This document shows, piece after piece, positions 40,930 through 51,855 of a DNA stretch of 64,000 bases. Within the stretch, counting starts at the first letter, position 1. The number at the start of each line of letters is the position of its first letter. The DNA lies in NCBI GenBank assembly GCA_036936605.1, contig JAUPFV010000002.1:341622654-341686653 (forward strand). The letters are read 5' to 3'. The notes under the pieces are model-generated. The model had not been told where the DNA came from and searched no databases. It saw only the letters and a list, made by a program, of their open reading frames with translations. Both the position numbers and the translations under genes were made by a program. This DNA is from Limnanthes douglasii subsp. nivea (lineage: Eukaryota; Streptophyta; Magnoliopsida; Brassicales; Limnanthaceae).

Positions 40930-41867
40930 GCACGTTGCTAGGATCTTGGAAATATGGAAACAACACCAAAACCAACAAACAACTGAATGTAGGGCATCTA
41001 CTATACATCACAACACGCACAAAACGATTAACTGTACATGCAACCTAAAAAACTATTGTGTAGAACGATAAGCCTATAAACTAAATTACCCACTCATGAT
41101 CCTAACTACGTGATTTCTGAATAAATAAGCAATGTCGATCGTCAAAGAACAACAACAAGTACTTGGAAATCACCAGAAACGCAAAAAAACAAGACATTTC
41201 CCTAAATCGGGACGTACCTGCTTATTGTAACTCGTTATTTCTTCACCGGTCGATGTAAACTCAACGACAAGTCGTCGAACGACGTCTAGTTACTTGTCTA
41301 AAGGAGGAGATGACAGTCAACGGTCGAGAATCGGTGAAGAACACGAGAATGTTGGGTGGAGGAGGTTAGGCGTTTCTGATGTGAAAAGGGAAGTCAAACG
41401 ATTTGTTTCAAGTTACTAAAAAAAATCAGGTTTGTTTGGTAGGTTTATGGGTTTCTGGAAGGAAAAAGAATGGGTTTAAAGAGAAAAACGGATATATATA
41501 ATCGGAGATATTTTTATCCAATTTTTAAATGGAGGTACTAATTGACACTATTCTGATTTTGATACTAATCGGTAATTAGATAGTTAAGTTAGTATTTTGG
41601 ATACTTCTTTCTAATTTTTAAACCGTTTTTTCAGTAATAAAAGTTTTATTATATAGAAAATTTTGATAATCTGAATTACTGACCCGCGGTATCAAAAGTT
41701 TGATAAAAAGTCAGTACAGCCATACTCATTAGCATTTAGTAATGGTAGGGTAAACAAACGAAGACTCTTGGAAGTTAAACTACGAAATTGAAAAGAAAAG
41801 CCACCAAGAAAAATTTAGGAGAACAACACCGAAGTCAGTGGTAGCTAGTGAGAGGGAGATAGTAAAA
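40930..41867. other. Spacer and CSL4 upstream region
   Basis: No gene seen between 40930 and 41700. 41700-41867 should hold the CSL4 promoter and leader. A GTG at 41838 opens the CSL4 frame earlier, but the first ATG (41868, context AAAAATGCA) is preferred. No convincing TATA box is visible. Confidence 0.5.
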
Positions 41868-44807
41868 ATGCAGGAAGAAGCAGAAACAAGGATGGTAACA
41901 CCAGGGGAGGTGCTTGGCAAAGCAACAGACTTGAAACCAGGGAAAGGAGCTTACGTGGCGCCGCATAACAAGACCGTTTACGCTTCCCTCACCGGTCGCT
42001 CCCGTATTCTGTTTCCCTCTTCGGACTCCTCTGACCAGGTACTGCTCTTTCGCTTCAAATGTGTTTGCGATATTTTAGGTATTTGCTTAAACCCGCACCA
42101 AAACGTATAAGATTGTAAAAGGTGAAGTTTCAATTATCTGAGTTGGTGGGTTTAAGCTTCTATGTCTTGGTTGCGTCATTCTATTTTGATTTTAGGGTTT
42201 TGGGAATTGGGTGAATTAGGGTTTTGGTCGGGTTTAAGGGTTTTATAATTGAAAAGATGATTGCTTATAGGGAAGGTAAGGGAGATAAACGTTTTAACAT
42301 TAGATGTTTGGCTTTCCAATCTTATTAACTTGATAAGTAAATTTAGGTTCAAGTTAGCTTTTGTATACAGCTAGGTTTGGCTCTTAATCATATTAAATGT
42401 TGGTGACAAGTTAAGGCTTCTTCTCTACATGAAGGGTAGCTATATCATTGATAGCAGTTATGAATTTCGTGTAATTTTGATGATATGGATCTCAATTTTG
42501 ACAGAGACCAATTGTCGAGGTTACCAATCACAAGCCGCATGGCCCAGTTCCGGAGGCTGGCTCTGTTGTCATTGCACGGGTAAATCCTTACAGAAGCTCA
42601 TATGTTTATGCATTTTTGTATTATAATGCAAATGTATCAACTCTTTAAGAGATGAAACAATAGACCAGAGTTTATATTTCTTCTGTTTTTGAGTCGTCCG
42701 CTAGCAACGTCCTCCTTTTCATTGGTTTATTCTCGTATGGTTCTGCATTTATAATGCGCTGGTTTTCCTTTATATGTAAAAGCAGTTTCGTTTTTCTATT
42801 TTCTTTGTCTTGGTTTTAATCCCTTAAAAACTCTTGTTAATGCCCTTCTTGACTGTGAGTCTCTAAATGTTTGGTTCTTTTTTCTTTCTGTTGCGGTGAC
42901 AGGTAACTAAAGTGATGCCTATGACGGCTTCTGTTGATATCATGTGTGTTGGTACCAAATCCGTAAGAGAAAACTTTTCTGGAATAATAAGGTACTTATC
43001 TTCCCTTCGGCATAAGTAGATACTTTTTCTCATATTACACATATTTTAGGCGAATAATCAATCAACAATGACCTGGTAAATCCTGGAAGTTTAGTGTGAC
43101 ATCTTGCTTGGATGAAAAAACGGGTCTAAAATGCTACGTCCTTTAGGTTAAGATGCAAAGTAATACATATTGTTGTTGCTATTATTATATGTTTAGTAAT
43201 TATTTTACGATTTTGCCTACTCTTGCACAAGAGTAGCTGAGAATAACAATATTTTGTGGACAGGCGCCAAGATGTTAGATCAACCGAGATTGACAAAGTA
43301 CAAATGCATTCGTCGTTTCGGCCTGGAGACACTGTTAGAGCTGTAGTTGTATCCTTTATGTCTAGAGATCTATAATCATTTCAGTATAGCTATTTAATTA
43401 CTATAGTCTACATATGTTGGTATTGGTTATACTACAGCCTGTATACAGGATAGAGTTCCTATATCTGAAGATCCATGAATCATTTAAGTATAACTATTTA
43501 ATCACTATAGTCTATATACGCTGGTATTTGTACTAGAGCTGTAGTTGCAACCTTCGTGACTAAAGAACTATCTATAGAATCATTTTGGTATAACTATTTG
43601 ATTACTATAGTCTATATATGTTGGTATTGGTTTACTATAGTATTTATTATAAAAGAGAGTTCATACATATGAATTCTTGAACAAGCTTATTTAGAGATGG
43701 CACAAGTCTAATTACTGGTTGGGTTAGGGTGTGACAAAGCTTTGTAGTAATTAATGGTGTCAGAACCAGACTCAGATTTTGGACGCATTTGTAACTGTGT
43801 GTCTGATCCAAACCGGATCCGCTGACCTGGTTTACTGGATCCAATATGGTTCTGATCTACTTTAATATAGTTAATTTTTGAAGTATTTTTATATCAATTA
43901 TACCAGACCGGGGTTGTTCATTTTTGCTACCCAAACTTAGCCACTTTATTCTATTCTCCAACCTTGGACCCAACCTGGATTTCAAATTGAACAATATTCT
44001 TTGTCCAAAACAGATTTCGGACATGAAATTCATGTCTGTACCTACTTTTTTATCGCAATCTTGTTTCAATACTTATCTAGCGTGTATGATCATTTATTTA
44101 TAAAAAATTGAAAGTACATCTGCCTCAAAATGATTTTTATCGTAAATATAGTTTCCTTAATATGGTCTTTTTAAGTTGTCGCTCGGAGATGCACGGGCCT
44201 ATTATCTATCAACTAAAGAAAACGAACTCGGGGTGGTTTCTGCAGACAGTGTAGCTGGTAAGTAATATATCTCGTGGGGATTAGCAACTAAAGAAAGATT
44301 ATTCAGTGTTAAGCAAAAAGAAAAACATGTTTAAGCTATCTAAAGCTCTTTAAGCTATAAAAACATTACTTTTGTTGGCTTTTAGGCTTATAAGCAACAT
44401 AATTGTTGGGTGGGTTGGACTTTTTAGACTTAAAAAATTAGCTAGCTCTTTAAGCTAAAAGATATATTACTTTTGTTGGCTTTTTTTTTTATATTTTGTC
44501 TACTTCTCTAAACAAGTTGTTTTCATTGAAAACATGTTTCTCTTATTGCATATTCTGTCAACCTTTACCTTTAAAGAAGTGTTTTCTATATTAGTATGCA
44601 TCAAACAACCTATGGCTAATTGGCTATTTAGAAAAAAACTATTTATTTTTATAACGTTTAGGCTTATAAAATTGTACGCCAAACAAACCTTTATTGTGTT
44701 TTGTGATCTGTGCAGGTGAAACTATGGTTCCAATTAGTTGGACGGAAATGCAGTGTCCAGTGACTGGCCAAATCGAGCAAAGAAAGGTTGCCAAGGTTGC
44801 TAGTTAA
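41868..44807 (+). CDS. CSL4: Exosome complex component CSL4 (six exons)
   Basis: Exons 41868-42038, 42505-42579, 42903-42991, 43264-43348, 44176-44257 and 44716-44807 join in one frame to a protein of about 197 residues; all introns are GT..AG. The product is a cap subunit of the RNA exosome, which degrades and trims RNA 3' to 5' in nucleus and cytoplasm. The N-terminal domain reads VTPGEVLGKATDLKPGKGAY and ends in RPIVEVTNHKPHGPVPEAGS. The S1 RNA-binding domain spans exons 2-5 (VVIARVTKVMP, SFRPGDTVRAVVLSLGDARA, YYLSTKENELGVV). The C-terminal part carries PISWTEMQCPVTGQIEQRKV. Length matches plant CSL4 and there is no stop or frameshift. Introns hold repeat debris: tandem repeats in intron 4, and CTCTTTAAGCT / TTACTTTTGTTGGCTTTT duplicates in intron 5. 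It is the only clear host gene here. Confidence 0.93.
43330..43655 (+). repeat. Imperfect tandem repeats in CSL4 intron 4 including an exon-4 end copy
   Basis: Three copies of a segment with TATTTAATTACTATAGTCTA and ATGTTGGTATTGG lie at about 43390-43440, 43490-43525 and 43590-43640. The first repeat unit begins inside exon 4 (TTAGAGCTGTAGTTGTATCC). The third begins with CTAGAGCTGTAGTTGCAACC at 43533, so the exon end was duplicated with its donor GT changed to GC. Confidence 0.75.
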
Positions 44808-45536
44808 GGAACCAGAACCTCCACCCAATACTAAATCATCGGAGATGTGTTCTTGTTCACAGAAAAACTCGTTCACCAAATTTTGATTCTTTTTTTATAT
44901 GCAACTAGTTTAGTTTCAGATACATGAGCAATTTTCTTAAAAGGTTTTAGCTGATTTAGGATGCTAGTTTAGTATGAATTATTGGTAAACAGCAAAAACA
45001 ACTATAAATTACTGGTATAATCTTCTAATTTGCCTGACTGATTCTGAATTTGAAAACCATGTTTACTACTAGACTATGATGTCTTTTAAGTTAAAAATTT
45101 ATATTCAACACCTTTGGTTAATGAAAATAATATTTTATTTTTACTGCTGTGAAGTTTGATATTCTATAAATAACACATGAGTCATAATATATTGTTACGA
45201 AATATACGATAGCTTTCTCTTGAAAATTTATTTCAAGATGATATTTTGTATAATTAGAAATTAGTTAAAATTCTAACAATGAATATAATATTATTGACGA
45301 GTCATATTTTCTTAATGCCAAGTATAAAAACTGAGATATAGTTAAAATTATTATATTAAATTTGTTCTAAAGATAGTAGTTTAATAATTAATATATCTAA
45401 TTATATATTTTATTTAAAATTTCAGTACGGTATACAATTACCTGTGTGCATTATGCTTGATATCAATGGTACACAATTACCTGTGTGCGGTATATCAAAT
45501 ATCAATCTTTTACCGAAACATTTGTGATATGGTACG
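44808..45536. other. CSL4 3' region and AT-rich spacer
   Basis: No further gene. 45425-45540 has repeated GGTACACAATTACCTGTGTG-like segments (two copies about 44 bp apart) and may be a small MITE into which the LINE inserted, since GGTATAG-like sequence resumes after 51855. Confidence 0.5.
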
Positions 45537-45549
45537 ATAATTTTAGATT
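45537..45549. repeat. LINE-1 target duplication, left
   Basis: ATAATTTTAGATT, repeated exactly at 51843-51855. Confidence 0.88.
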
Positions 45550-45979
45550 TTTTTTTTTTAATCAAGGGAACCATTTCATTAAAGAAGCCCAATAGGGACA
45601 GATTACAGACCCATGATGTAAATGAGCCCAAATAGAAATTAGGGGTCCAAATTGTCATAGAAGTCAAATTGAACCCTAACCCTAAAGAAATTACAGAGAA
45701 AAAACAGCTTCTTCATCGACTACACTCTCCCTTTCTTCTTCAGTACCAAAAATGAAACCCTAAAGCCTTGAAAATCATCAGATTTTCACTGCCATCACCA
45801 ACAAAAGCTCGAATGCCAACTAAATCTCAAGGGAGACACCAAATTCCAGCTTCGAAACAGCCAATGATTCAGATCCAGCTCCCAAATCGCGACCTTCAAA
45901 ACCACCAAACCTCATCGAACTCATCCAAAATCAGCCATTCTCTTACCAGATCTGAAAAAGAAAACCACAAACTAGCATA

Positions 45980-46522
45980 CTACAAGTTAAGATATCCCAA
46001 GTCAAGACTTTCGAGAAAGGAAATGGCAAGCAACTCAGAAGGGGCATTGGCTTGCTGAAAGCAGAGTTTCTGCTTGCACTTGAGGGTCCATTTGGCTAGC
46101 CAGTCGGCAGCCTGATTTTGGACCCTCGAAATGTGCTTCAGAGACATGCCACTGATCAGAAAGTCTCTACAGCTACACAGATTCAGGTCCTCCATCTCAG
46201 ACCTTGAGTTAAAGATCTGATTGACAAGGACCAGAGAATCCGTCTCGACATCAACAGAAGACCAACGATTCTGATGACAAATCGTAAGACTATGGAGCAA
46301 GGCTAAAGTTTCAGCCTGGAGAGGAGAAGCTTTACCCAGAAGGAACCCGTACGCTGCGCAGATGTCCCCTTCAGAGTTCCTGACGATTATACCAGCAGAT
46401 GCCTCCCCACTAAAAATGCGGGAGGCATCGACATTCATCTTCAGTCGATCAGTATCGGGACGGCTCCATCTGAGGTAAACCGGTTTGCTCTCTCTATTAG
46501 ACGATTTGCAACCTAAGGTAGT
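45980..46522 (-). pseudogene. LINE-1 ORF2 C-terminal RNase H domain
   Basis: In frame with the zinc-finger part but separated from it by a TGA at 46523-46525. Motifs: KMNVDASRIFSGEASAGIIV, LQAETLALLHSL, VDVETDSLVLVN and HISRVQNQAADWLAK, giving the catalytic D, E, D, D set of the RNase H found in plant L1 elements. Translation of the full ORF2 would need readthrough of the TGA. Confidence 0.85.
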
Positions 46523-46876
46523 TCATGCACTATGAACGCTAGACCAATGCTTAAAACAGAGACTCCCATTAGTATCTAAACCCTTAACAATACTTATAAT
46601 ATAAACTATAGCTCTAGAAACACTGAATAGAACCTCTTTATGCCTATAGGAATTCCTAGCCTTCCAAACCATCCAACAAATCAGTTGAGGGATGAGATAG
46701 GAGACATGAAATTTAGAACTAGAAAAACCAAACCAACACCTAAGAATATGAGTAAGGACCATAGTTCTTTTAATTCTGATTTTAAAAAGGCTAGCAAACC
46801 AATTCCATAACTGCCAAGAAAAGGAACAACCTACAAACAAATGATTAACATCCTTACTGTTATCACAAAAAAACAT
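46523..46876 (-). pseudogene. LINE-1 ORF2 zinc-finger (zf-RVT) segment, shifted frame
   Basis: Continues ORF2 after a one-base change in a run of T near 46866. FFCDNSKDVNHLFVGC and SWQLWNWF match the Cys-His-Cys part of the zf-RVT domain of plant LINEs, and MVWKARNSYRHKEV is the usual conserved block after it. Confidence 0.82.
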
Positions 46877-49800
46877 TTTGAAACCATACTGAAATGTTTT
46901 TAATCATTATAGAATCAACATGAATGAAATTATGTAAAAGCTTCCAAGTTAAAAATGAAAACTTTCTAGGCACTTTAGAACTCCAAATTTTAGTGTAAAG
47001 ACTAGAACTAACAAACTTATCTCTTAAATGATCCCAGGTGTCCTTCAAATTAAACTGACCCCTATCAGAAAGGGACCAGGATATTGTATCCTCCTTATCA
47101 GAAATGTAAGTATTCATGATCTTTAATAATCTATCATTATCAATATTGTCTTTCACATTATTCAAACACCACCTATTATTATGCCAGAAAGTATTTACTT
47201 TTACATCAATGTACCAGGACAAGCCTTTCTCAGATGCTATTGCAGGAAAGCCATGCCAGGAGTCCTTCCAGAAATCAACATTGCCTCTTCCCAAAGTCCA
47301 GGTAATGTGCTTCTCAGCCTGTTGCCTAATAGAACATAGTCTTTTCCAAACAAGTGAACCGTTTTTATTAGTATATAAAGGATGAGTAGATTTGCAATAT
47401 ATATTATTCATAACATTAGACCAAAGGCACTCATTACTTCTGAACTTAAACCAAAGTTTATAGGAAAAAGAATTTTGAACATCAAGTAATTTTCTAACAT
47501 TCAACCCACCCTCACTGAAAGGCTTACAAATGTAATGCCAAGAGGACCAGTGAATAAACCTTTGACTTTGCTTAGTTCTCCATAGAAACCTGTTAAGAGT
47601 CTGCTCGATCTTGAAGATAACAGACTTAGGCATATCACAGCACTGAACCCAATAGTAGGCAATAGGAAGCAGCACATTAGTAATTAAGGACAATCTACCT
47701 CCATAGGATAGAATTTTAGTATCCCAATCATAAATTCTATCATTTATTTTATTAAGAATAGAAGTAAAAACTTTCCCTTTATTGTTATTAGATATAATAA
47801 CTCCAAGATGAGAAAAAGGTAAGAAATCAACCTCAAAGCCAGTCTGCAACCTTAGATTCTGCTGCCTAGAAGTATTAAGCTTAAGAGACACAATTAGTTT
47901 GGTTTTGTTTTTATTAATAGCCTGTCCAGAAGAAACCTGATATAGATCAAGAAAGCCACTAAGAATATCAATAGAATTAGCCTTACTATTGGTAAATATC
48001 AGAATATCGTCAGCGAACATTATGCATGGGACAACCAGAGAACATCTAGAAACATAGTTAATAGAAAGATTAGCCATATATAATAGACTAAGGCCTCTAC
48101 TAAAGAATTCTTCTCCTAGAATAAACAGGAAAGGAGAGAGAGGATCTCCTTGCCTAAGATCCCTTTTCATCTTAAAGTAGTCATAGGTTTCCCCATTAAT
48201 TAACATAGAAACATGCACATCAGAAATAAGACCCTTAATAAGTTCAATAAACTTATTATTAAAACCAAAACAATGTAACACTTTAAGAATAAATGAATGT
48301 GAAATTCTGTCGAAGGCTTTCGACATATCTAATTGCACAACAGTGTTACCATTCTTAGGTTTTTTATTAATATCAAACAACAATTCCTTAGCCAGCAGGA
48401 TATTATCTTGAATGAGCCTATTTCTAACAAATGCAGATTGAGAGTTAGACACAATTTCAGGAAGAATATTAGACAATCTAGAGTTTATAAGACCAGAGAA
48501 TATCCTGTTAACAAAAGTACATAGACCAATAGGCCTATAACTGCTCCACCAGGTAGGATTAGAATGCTTAGGAACCAAGCAGATGCCCGTAGCAAAAAGT
48601 CCTGTAGGAATAGCACCACCATTGATATAGGAGTTAAAAGCAGAACAAAGATCCCCCTTTATTATGTGCCAGCAATGCTTAAAGAAAACCAGGTTATAAC
48701 CATCCACACCAGGAGAACTATCCTTCTTCATCCTACTAATAACAGACCAAATCTCCTCTTCAGTAGTATTGCTAAGTAACTTGTTGTTGTCCTCAATAGT
48801 CACCAGATGAGGAATACAATCAAAGCTCTTATCAGACAGCAACTTAACTTCTTCCTCTTTGTCTTTGTAGGGAACAGAAGCAAGAATGCTTTTGAAGTAA
48901 GAGGCTGCAGACTCACCAATAGCTTTCTTATCATAAATCCAGGTAACTCCTTCTCTTATACTTTTAATTTCATTCTTCCTTTTCCTCTTAGCAATGTAGG
49001 CATATACCATTTTAGAATTACCATCTCCCTCATGAAGCCAACTGTTAAAACACTTCTGCCTTAGAAACGAATCTTCATTTCTTAAAGCCTTTAAGTACAT
49101 ACCATTAGCCTTAGATAAGTTATCTGCAGACTGAGCATCATTATTAGTATAATGAATGATCTCCATTTCCTTGACCTTACAAGCCGCTTCCTTAACACTA
49201 TCCAAAACATTACCAAACTTTTCCTTGCTCCAAAGCTTTAGACACCCTTTAAGTCTTCTAAGCTTATACCAAAAAGTATAACTAGGATGACAAATAAGAG
49301 GCTGGTTCCAATCCTGCTCAACCAAACTTAAGAAAGAATCATCCTCACACCAAAAATTAAGAAACCTGAAATTCTTTTTCCTGCTAATAGCATTATTAGA
49401 ATTAGTATTAACAATTATAAGAAGAGGAGCATGGTCAGAACAAGTTCTGGCCATATGAAGGACCTGAGTGTCTGAAAACATAACCATCCATTTATCATTA
49501 AGAAGAGCCCTATCCAGCCTCCTCCACTTATTACCTCTGGCCCAAGTAAACTTCGAACCACAATACCCAGCATCATTCAGATTACAACATCTTATTACCT
49601 CATTAAAATCATCCATGCTAGCTTGGCAAGAAGAAGAACATCCCAACTGCTCATCATGAGCAGAAATAGTGTTAAAATCCCCAACACATAACCAAGGCCT
49701 ATCATTGTCACAGATGGCCTTAAGACAACTCCACAGCTCCAACCTTAAAATTCTACTACATTTAACATACACAGCACTTATATAAAACTTGTCATTAATA

Positions 49801-50078
49801 CCAGGATAGGTTAATTCCATATGAATACATTGATCAACATCAAGAATAACACTAATGTTGACCCCCGAAACCCAAAAGACCCACAACTTATCAGACATAT
49901 TAGCAACATAATTATCAAAACCCAGCACCTCAGCCACAACCTCAATCTTATCTCCCCTAGACATAGGCTCCTGAATCACCAACACTTTAATATTTTCAGA
50001 ATTCTTCATTGAATTAAGTCTTCTTAAGGTGGGATTATTAGTCACACCTCGAGCATTCCAATTAATCACTCTGATCAT
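46863..50078 (-). CDS. LINE-1 ORF2: endonuclease and reverse transcriptase, 1071 codons
   Basis: EEP-type endonuclease: VINWNARG (N), VIQEPMS (E), LCVGDFNTI (D, N), RRLDRALL and CSDHAPLLI (D, H), all catalytic residues present. Reverse transcriptase: SSYRPIGLCTFVNRIFS, VVQLDMSKAFDRISH (Asp), DLRQGDPLSPFLFIL, MFADDILIF (DD), FSHLGVIIS. ORF2 nicks the target and primes reverse transcription there. It starts at ATG 50078, overlapping the end of ORF1 by 17 bases in another frame, suggesting coupled or reinitiated translation. It ends prematurely at 46863 through the frameshift before the zinc finger; otherwise open. Confidence 0.93.
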   Translation of the reverse strand: MIRVINWNARGVTNNPTLRRLNSMKNSENIKVLVIQEPMSRGDKIEVVAEVLGFDNYVANMSDKLWVFWVSGVNISVILDVDQCIHMELTYPGINDKFYISAVYVKCSRILRLELWSCLKAICDNDRPWLCVGDFNTISAHDEQLGCSSSCQASMDDFNEVIRCCNLNDAGYCGSKFTWARGNKWRRLDRALLNDKWMVMFSDTQVLHMARTCSDHAPLLIIVNTNSNNAISRKKNFRFLNFWCEDDSFLSLVEQDWNQPLICHPSYTFWYKLRRLKGCLKLWSKEKFGNVLDSVKEAACKVKEMEIIHYTNNDAQSADNLSKANGMYLKALRNEDSFLRQKCFNSWLHEGDGNSKMVYAYIAKRKRKNEIKSIREGVTWIYDKKAIGESAASYFKSILASVPYKDKEEEVKLLSDKSFDCIPHLVTIEDNNKLLSNTTEEEIWSVISRMKKDSSPGVDGYNLVFFKHCWHIIKGDLCSAFNSYINGGAIPTGLFATGICLVPKHSNPTWWSSYRPIGLCTFVNRIFSGLINSRLSNILPEIVSNSQSAFVRNRLIQDNILLAKELLFDINKKPKNGNTVVQLDMSKAFDRISHSFILKVLHCFGFNNKFIELIKGLISDVHVSMLINGETYDYFKMKRDLRQGDPLSPFLFILGEEFFSRGLSLLYMANLSINYVSRCSLVVPCIMFADDILIFTNSKANSIDILSGFLDLYQVSSGQAINKNKTKLIVSLKLNTSRQQNLRLQTGFEVDFLPFSHLGVIISNNNKGKVFTSILNKINDRIYDWDTKILSYGGRLSLITNVLLPIAYYWVQCCDMPKSVIFKIEQTLNRFLWRTKQSQRFIHWSSWHYICKPFSEGGLNVRKLLDVQNSFSYKLWFKFRSNECLWSNVMNNIYCKSTHPLYTNKNGSLVWKRLCSIRQQAEKHITWTLGRGNVDFWKDSWHGFPAIASEKGLSWYIDVKVNTFWHNNRWCLNNVKDNIDNDRLLKIMNTYISDKEDTISWSLSDRGQFNLKDTWDHLRDKFVSSSLYTKIWSSKVPRKFSFLTWKLLHNFIHVDSIMIKNISVWFQNVFL

Positions 50079-51417
50079 TTTCAGAGAAAGATTTGTAAAC
50101 TTTATCTCTTAAACTAAGAGACTTAATTGATAACCTGTCTTTTGATCTTTTCCTTTTTGCAGCCTTTAATCTGGAAGAGAGAACTTCAATGAAACCATGC
50201 TGTGGAGAGTGCCTTGGAGTAGGAGAGCAGCTGCCTGTATTGGGATCTGGAGAACGACTGTGAACCACATTTAACTTGCCAGTTTCTTTATTATGGTTTT
50301 CTTGAGAGACATCTTCACTATATGTAATATCATCAAGCCTGTTAATGGCTTCAATCACTTATTTACTAGTATCAAGTGTATTATCCTGAGAACCAACCAT
50401 ATTATTATCAGAATCATGTATCAAGATTCTATCTTGCTGAATATGAGAATCAGTTAATTGAATTCCATCTTTATTTCCATCCTCAGAATCTTTATATCCT
50501 TCATTAGTGTCTTTTTGCGTCACAATGGATTTAAGTTTACGCCTATAAACTTTTATAGTGTTTCTAGAAATATCAACAGAAGGGTCTTTCTCCTCCTTCT
50601 TCTCAATCACACCATCAACAACCATCTTTGCATTATCAGGAACAGCAACCTTTTCCTTAGCAACTTTCTTGCACATCAATTGAGAGTGACCAATATGAAA
50701 ACAGCTGAAACAATACAAAGGAACATTCTTGTAACTAACGGATATCCAGTACCCATCATTAACACCAAAGCCGATCCACATTTTCCTTTGCAGTTTCTTT
50801 GATATATCAACTTCCACCAAGGCATAGCAAGCATTTGTGTGAGCGCGATTATCATTTGGCACCACAACCTTGTAAACAGGCCCAATAGCAGAGGCGATTC
50901 CGTTAATCAAAGAATCATTATACAGACACTCTAGCAAATTCTCAAACCTGACCCAGACCAACACAGTAGGGTCTTCAACCTTTTTGTTAAAATTCTGCTT
51001 CCATCGCAATATACACATCACCATGTCATCAAATCTCCAAATACTTCGAGACCACAGCCTAGCCACATCCTCTTTCAAGTCAAACTCGAAGAAAACATGG
51101 TGGGAGTCCCAAACTTTGTAACAGAAGGGTCCTCTAAACTTCAAAGTATCCAAGAAGGCATCCAGCTTCTGTTTTTTCGGAATCCCAGAACTAAACTTAC
51201 CTATAAGAGTAATTTTCGACTTCGAAATCAAAGATTGCTTATCTTGATCACTAAATTGCACCATGTAATGATGTTCTGTTTCTTTCATAAATTCCAGCTT
51301 AAATGAAGGAGCGTCATCCACAGATTTAAAAAACTCCAAAAACTTCTTGTTAGTCTGCTTCACCATACCAAAATCAGGATTAAGAGGAGGAAACTCCTCA
51401 TTCGATTGAAGATTCAT
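50062..51417 (-). pseudogene. LINE-1 ORF1 (DUF4283 / CCHC RNA-binding), one internal stop
   Basis: Starts MNLQSNEEFPPLNPDFG at 51417. A DUF4283-like domain (CYKVWDSHHVFFEFDLKEDV, MCILRWKQNF, VLVWVRFENLLE) and a VEVDISKKLQRKMWIGF block precede the zinc knuckle CFSCFHIGHSQLMC at about 50724-50683, then a charged, Ser-rich tail. It binds element RNA to form the RNP. An in-frame TAA at 50359-50361 splits it into 352 and 98 codons. The second part ends KSFSENDQSD at 50062, overlapping the ORF2 start. Confidence 0.88.
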
Positions 51418-51842
51418 GATGAAGGAAAAATCAATAAACAGAAAGCCATGTTCTTCTGGTTTTCATCAAGAAACAGAGAGCCAAATGAACTCTGAAGAAC
51501 AGAGTAAAGATTCTAAAATGAAACCAGCGACAAGCGTCCAACCAGACAGACCGGCGATGATTTAACCAGCCAAAAACAACACCGGAAAAGAACCACCAAT
51601 AACAAATTCCGATTAAGAAAACACCAAGAGGAGAGGATCGATAAACTCTGAAGAACAGAGCCCGAGAGAAAGAGAAGATCGAATCACAGAGAACGAAGAA
51701 CTATAAAGATCAGAGACGATCTAAACATAAACAAGGAAGAATCAAAGAACGATGAAGAAGCAATCTTGAAGCGAAAAGCTCTTTTCATATCCTCCTAATT
51801 TATCCAAGTTGTATTTACTATTTAGGGTTCCTCGGCATCCCC
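51418..51842 (-). other. LINE-1 5' leader (internal promoter region)
   Basis: About 425 bp, CT-rich on the minus strand (TTCGATCTTCTCTTTCTCTC), no ORF. Plant L1 promoters lie in this region. Confidence 0.6.
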
Positions 51843-51855
51843 ATAATTTTAGATT
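51843..51855. repeat. LINE-1 target duplication, right
   Basis: ATAATTTTAGATT, exact partner of 45537-45549. Confidence 0.88.

Larger units (their letters stand above)
27571..40930. mobile_element. Large ULP-carrying MULE (Kaonashi-like), degraded
   Basis: A mudrA transposase remnant (+, 28651-30490) and a multi-exon ULP1-like protease gene (-, about 40515 to 32590) converge, the arrangement of two-gene MULEs that carry ULP-like cargo. Hairpin minisatellites occur in its introns and spacers and nowhere else in the window. Ends and terminal repeats were not found: the left end may lie beyond the retrotransposon (about 5.7 kb), the right end between 40.9 and 41.6 kb. Kaonashi elements are known to lack long TIRs. 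Boundaries are therefore approximate. Confidence 0.6.
45550..51842 (-). mobile_element. Full-length L1-type LINE (6.3 kb), nearly intact
   Basis: Bracketed by an exact 13-bp duplication. The 3' end, at the low coordinate, is a T-run (poly-A on the minus strand). From the 5' end (51842, starting GGGGATGCCGAGG): leader of about 425 bp, ORF1 (51417-50062), ORF2 (50078-45980 region) with endonuclease, RT, zinc finger and RNase H, then the 3' UTR. Only three lesions were found: stop 50359 in ORF1, a frameshift near 46866 and stop 46523 in ORF2. It is the youngest-looking LINE in the window. Confidence 0.93.

Noticed and set aside
41838..41867. Upstream GTG start adding ten residues to CSL4
   Set aside because: The first ATG at 41868 gives a protein of the usual length for the family; non-ATG initiation is not needed.
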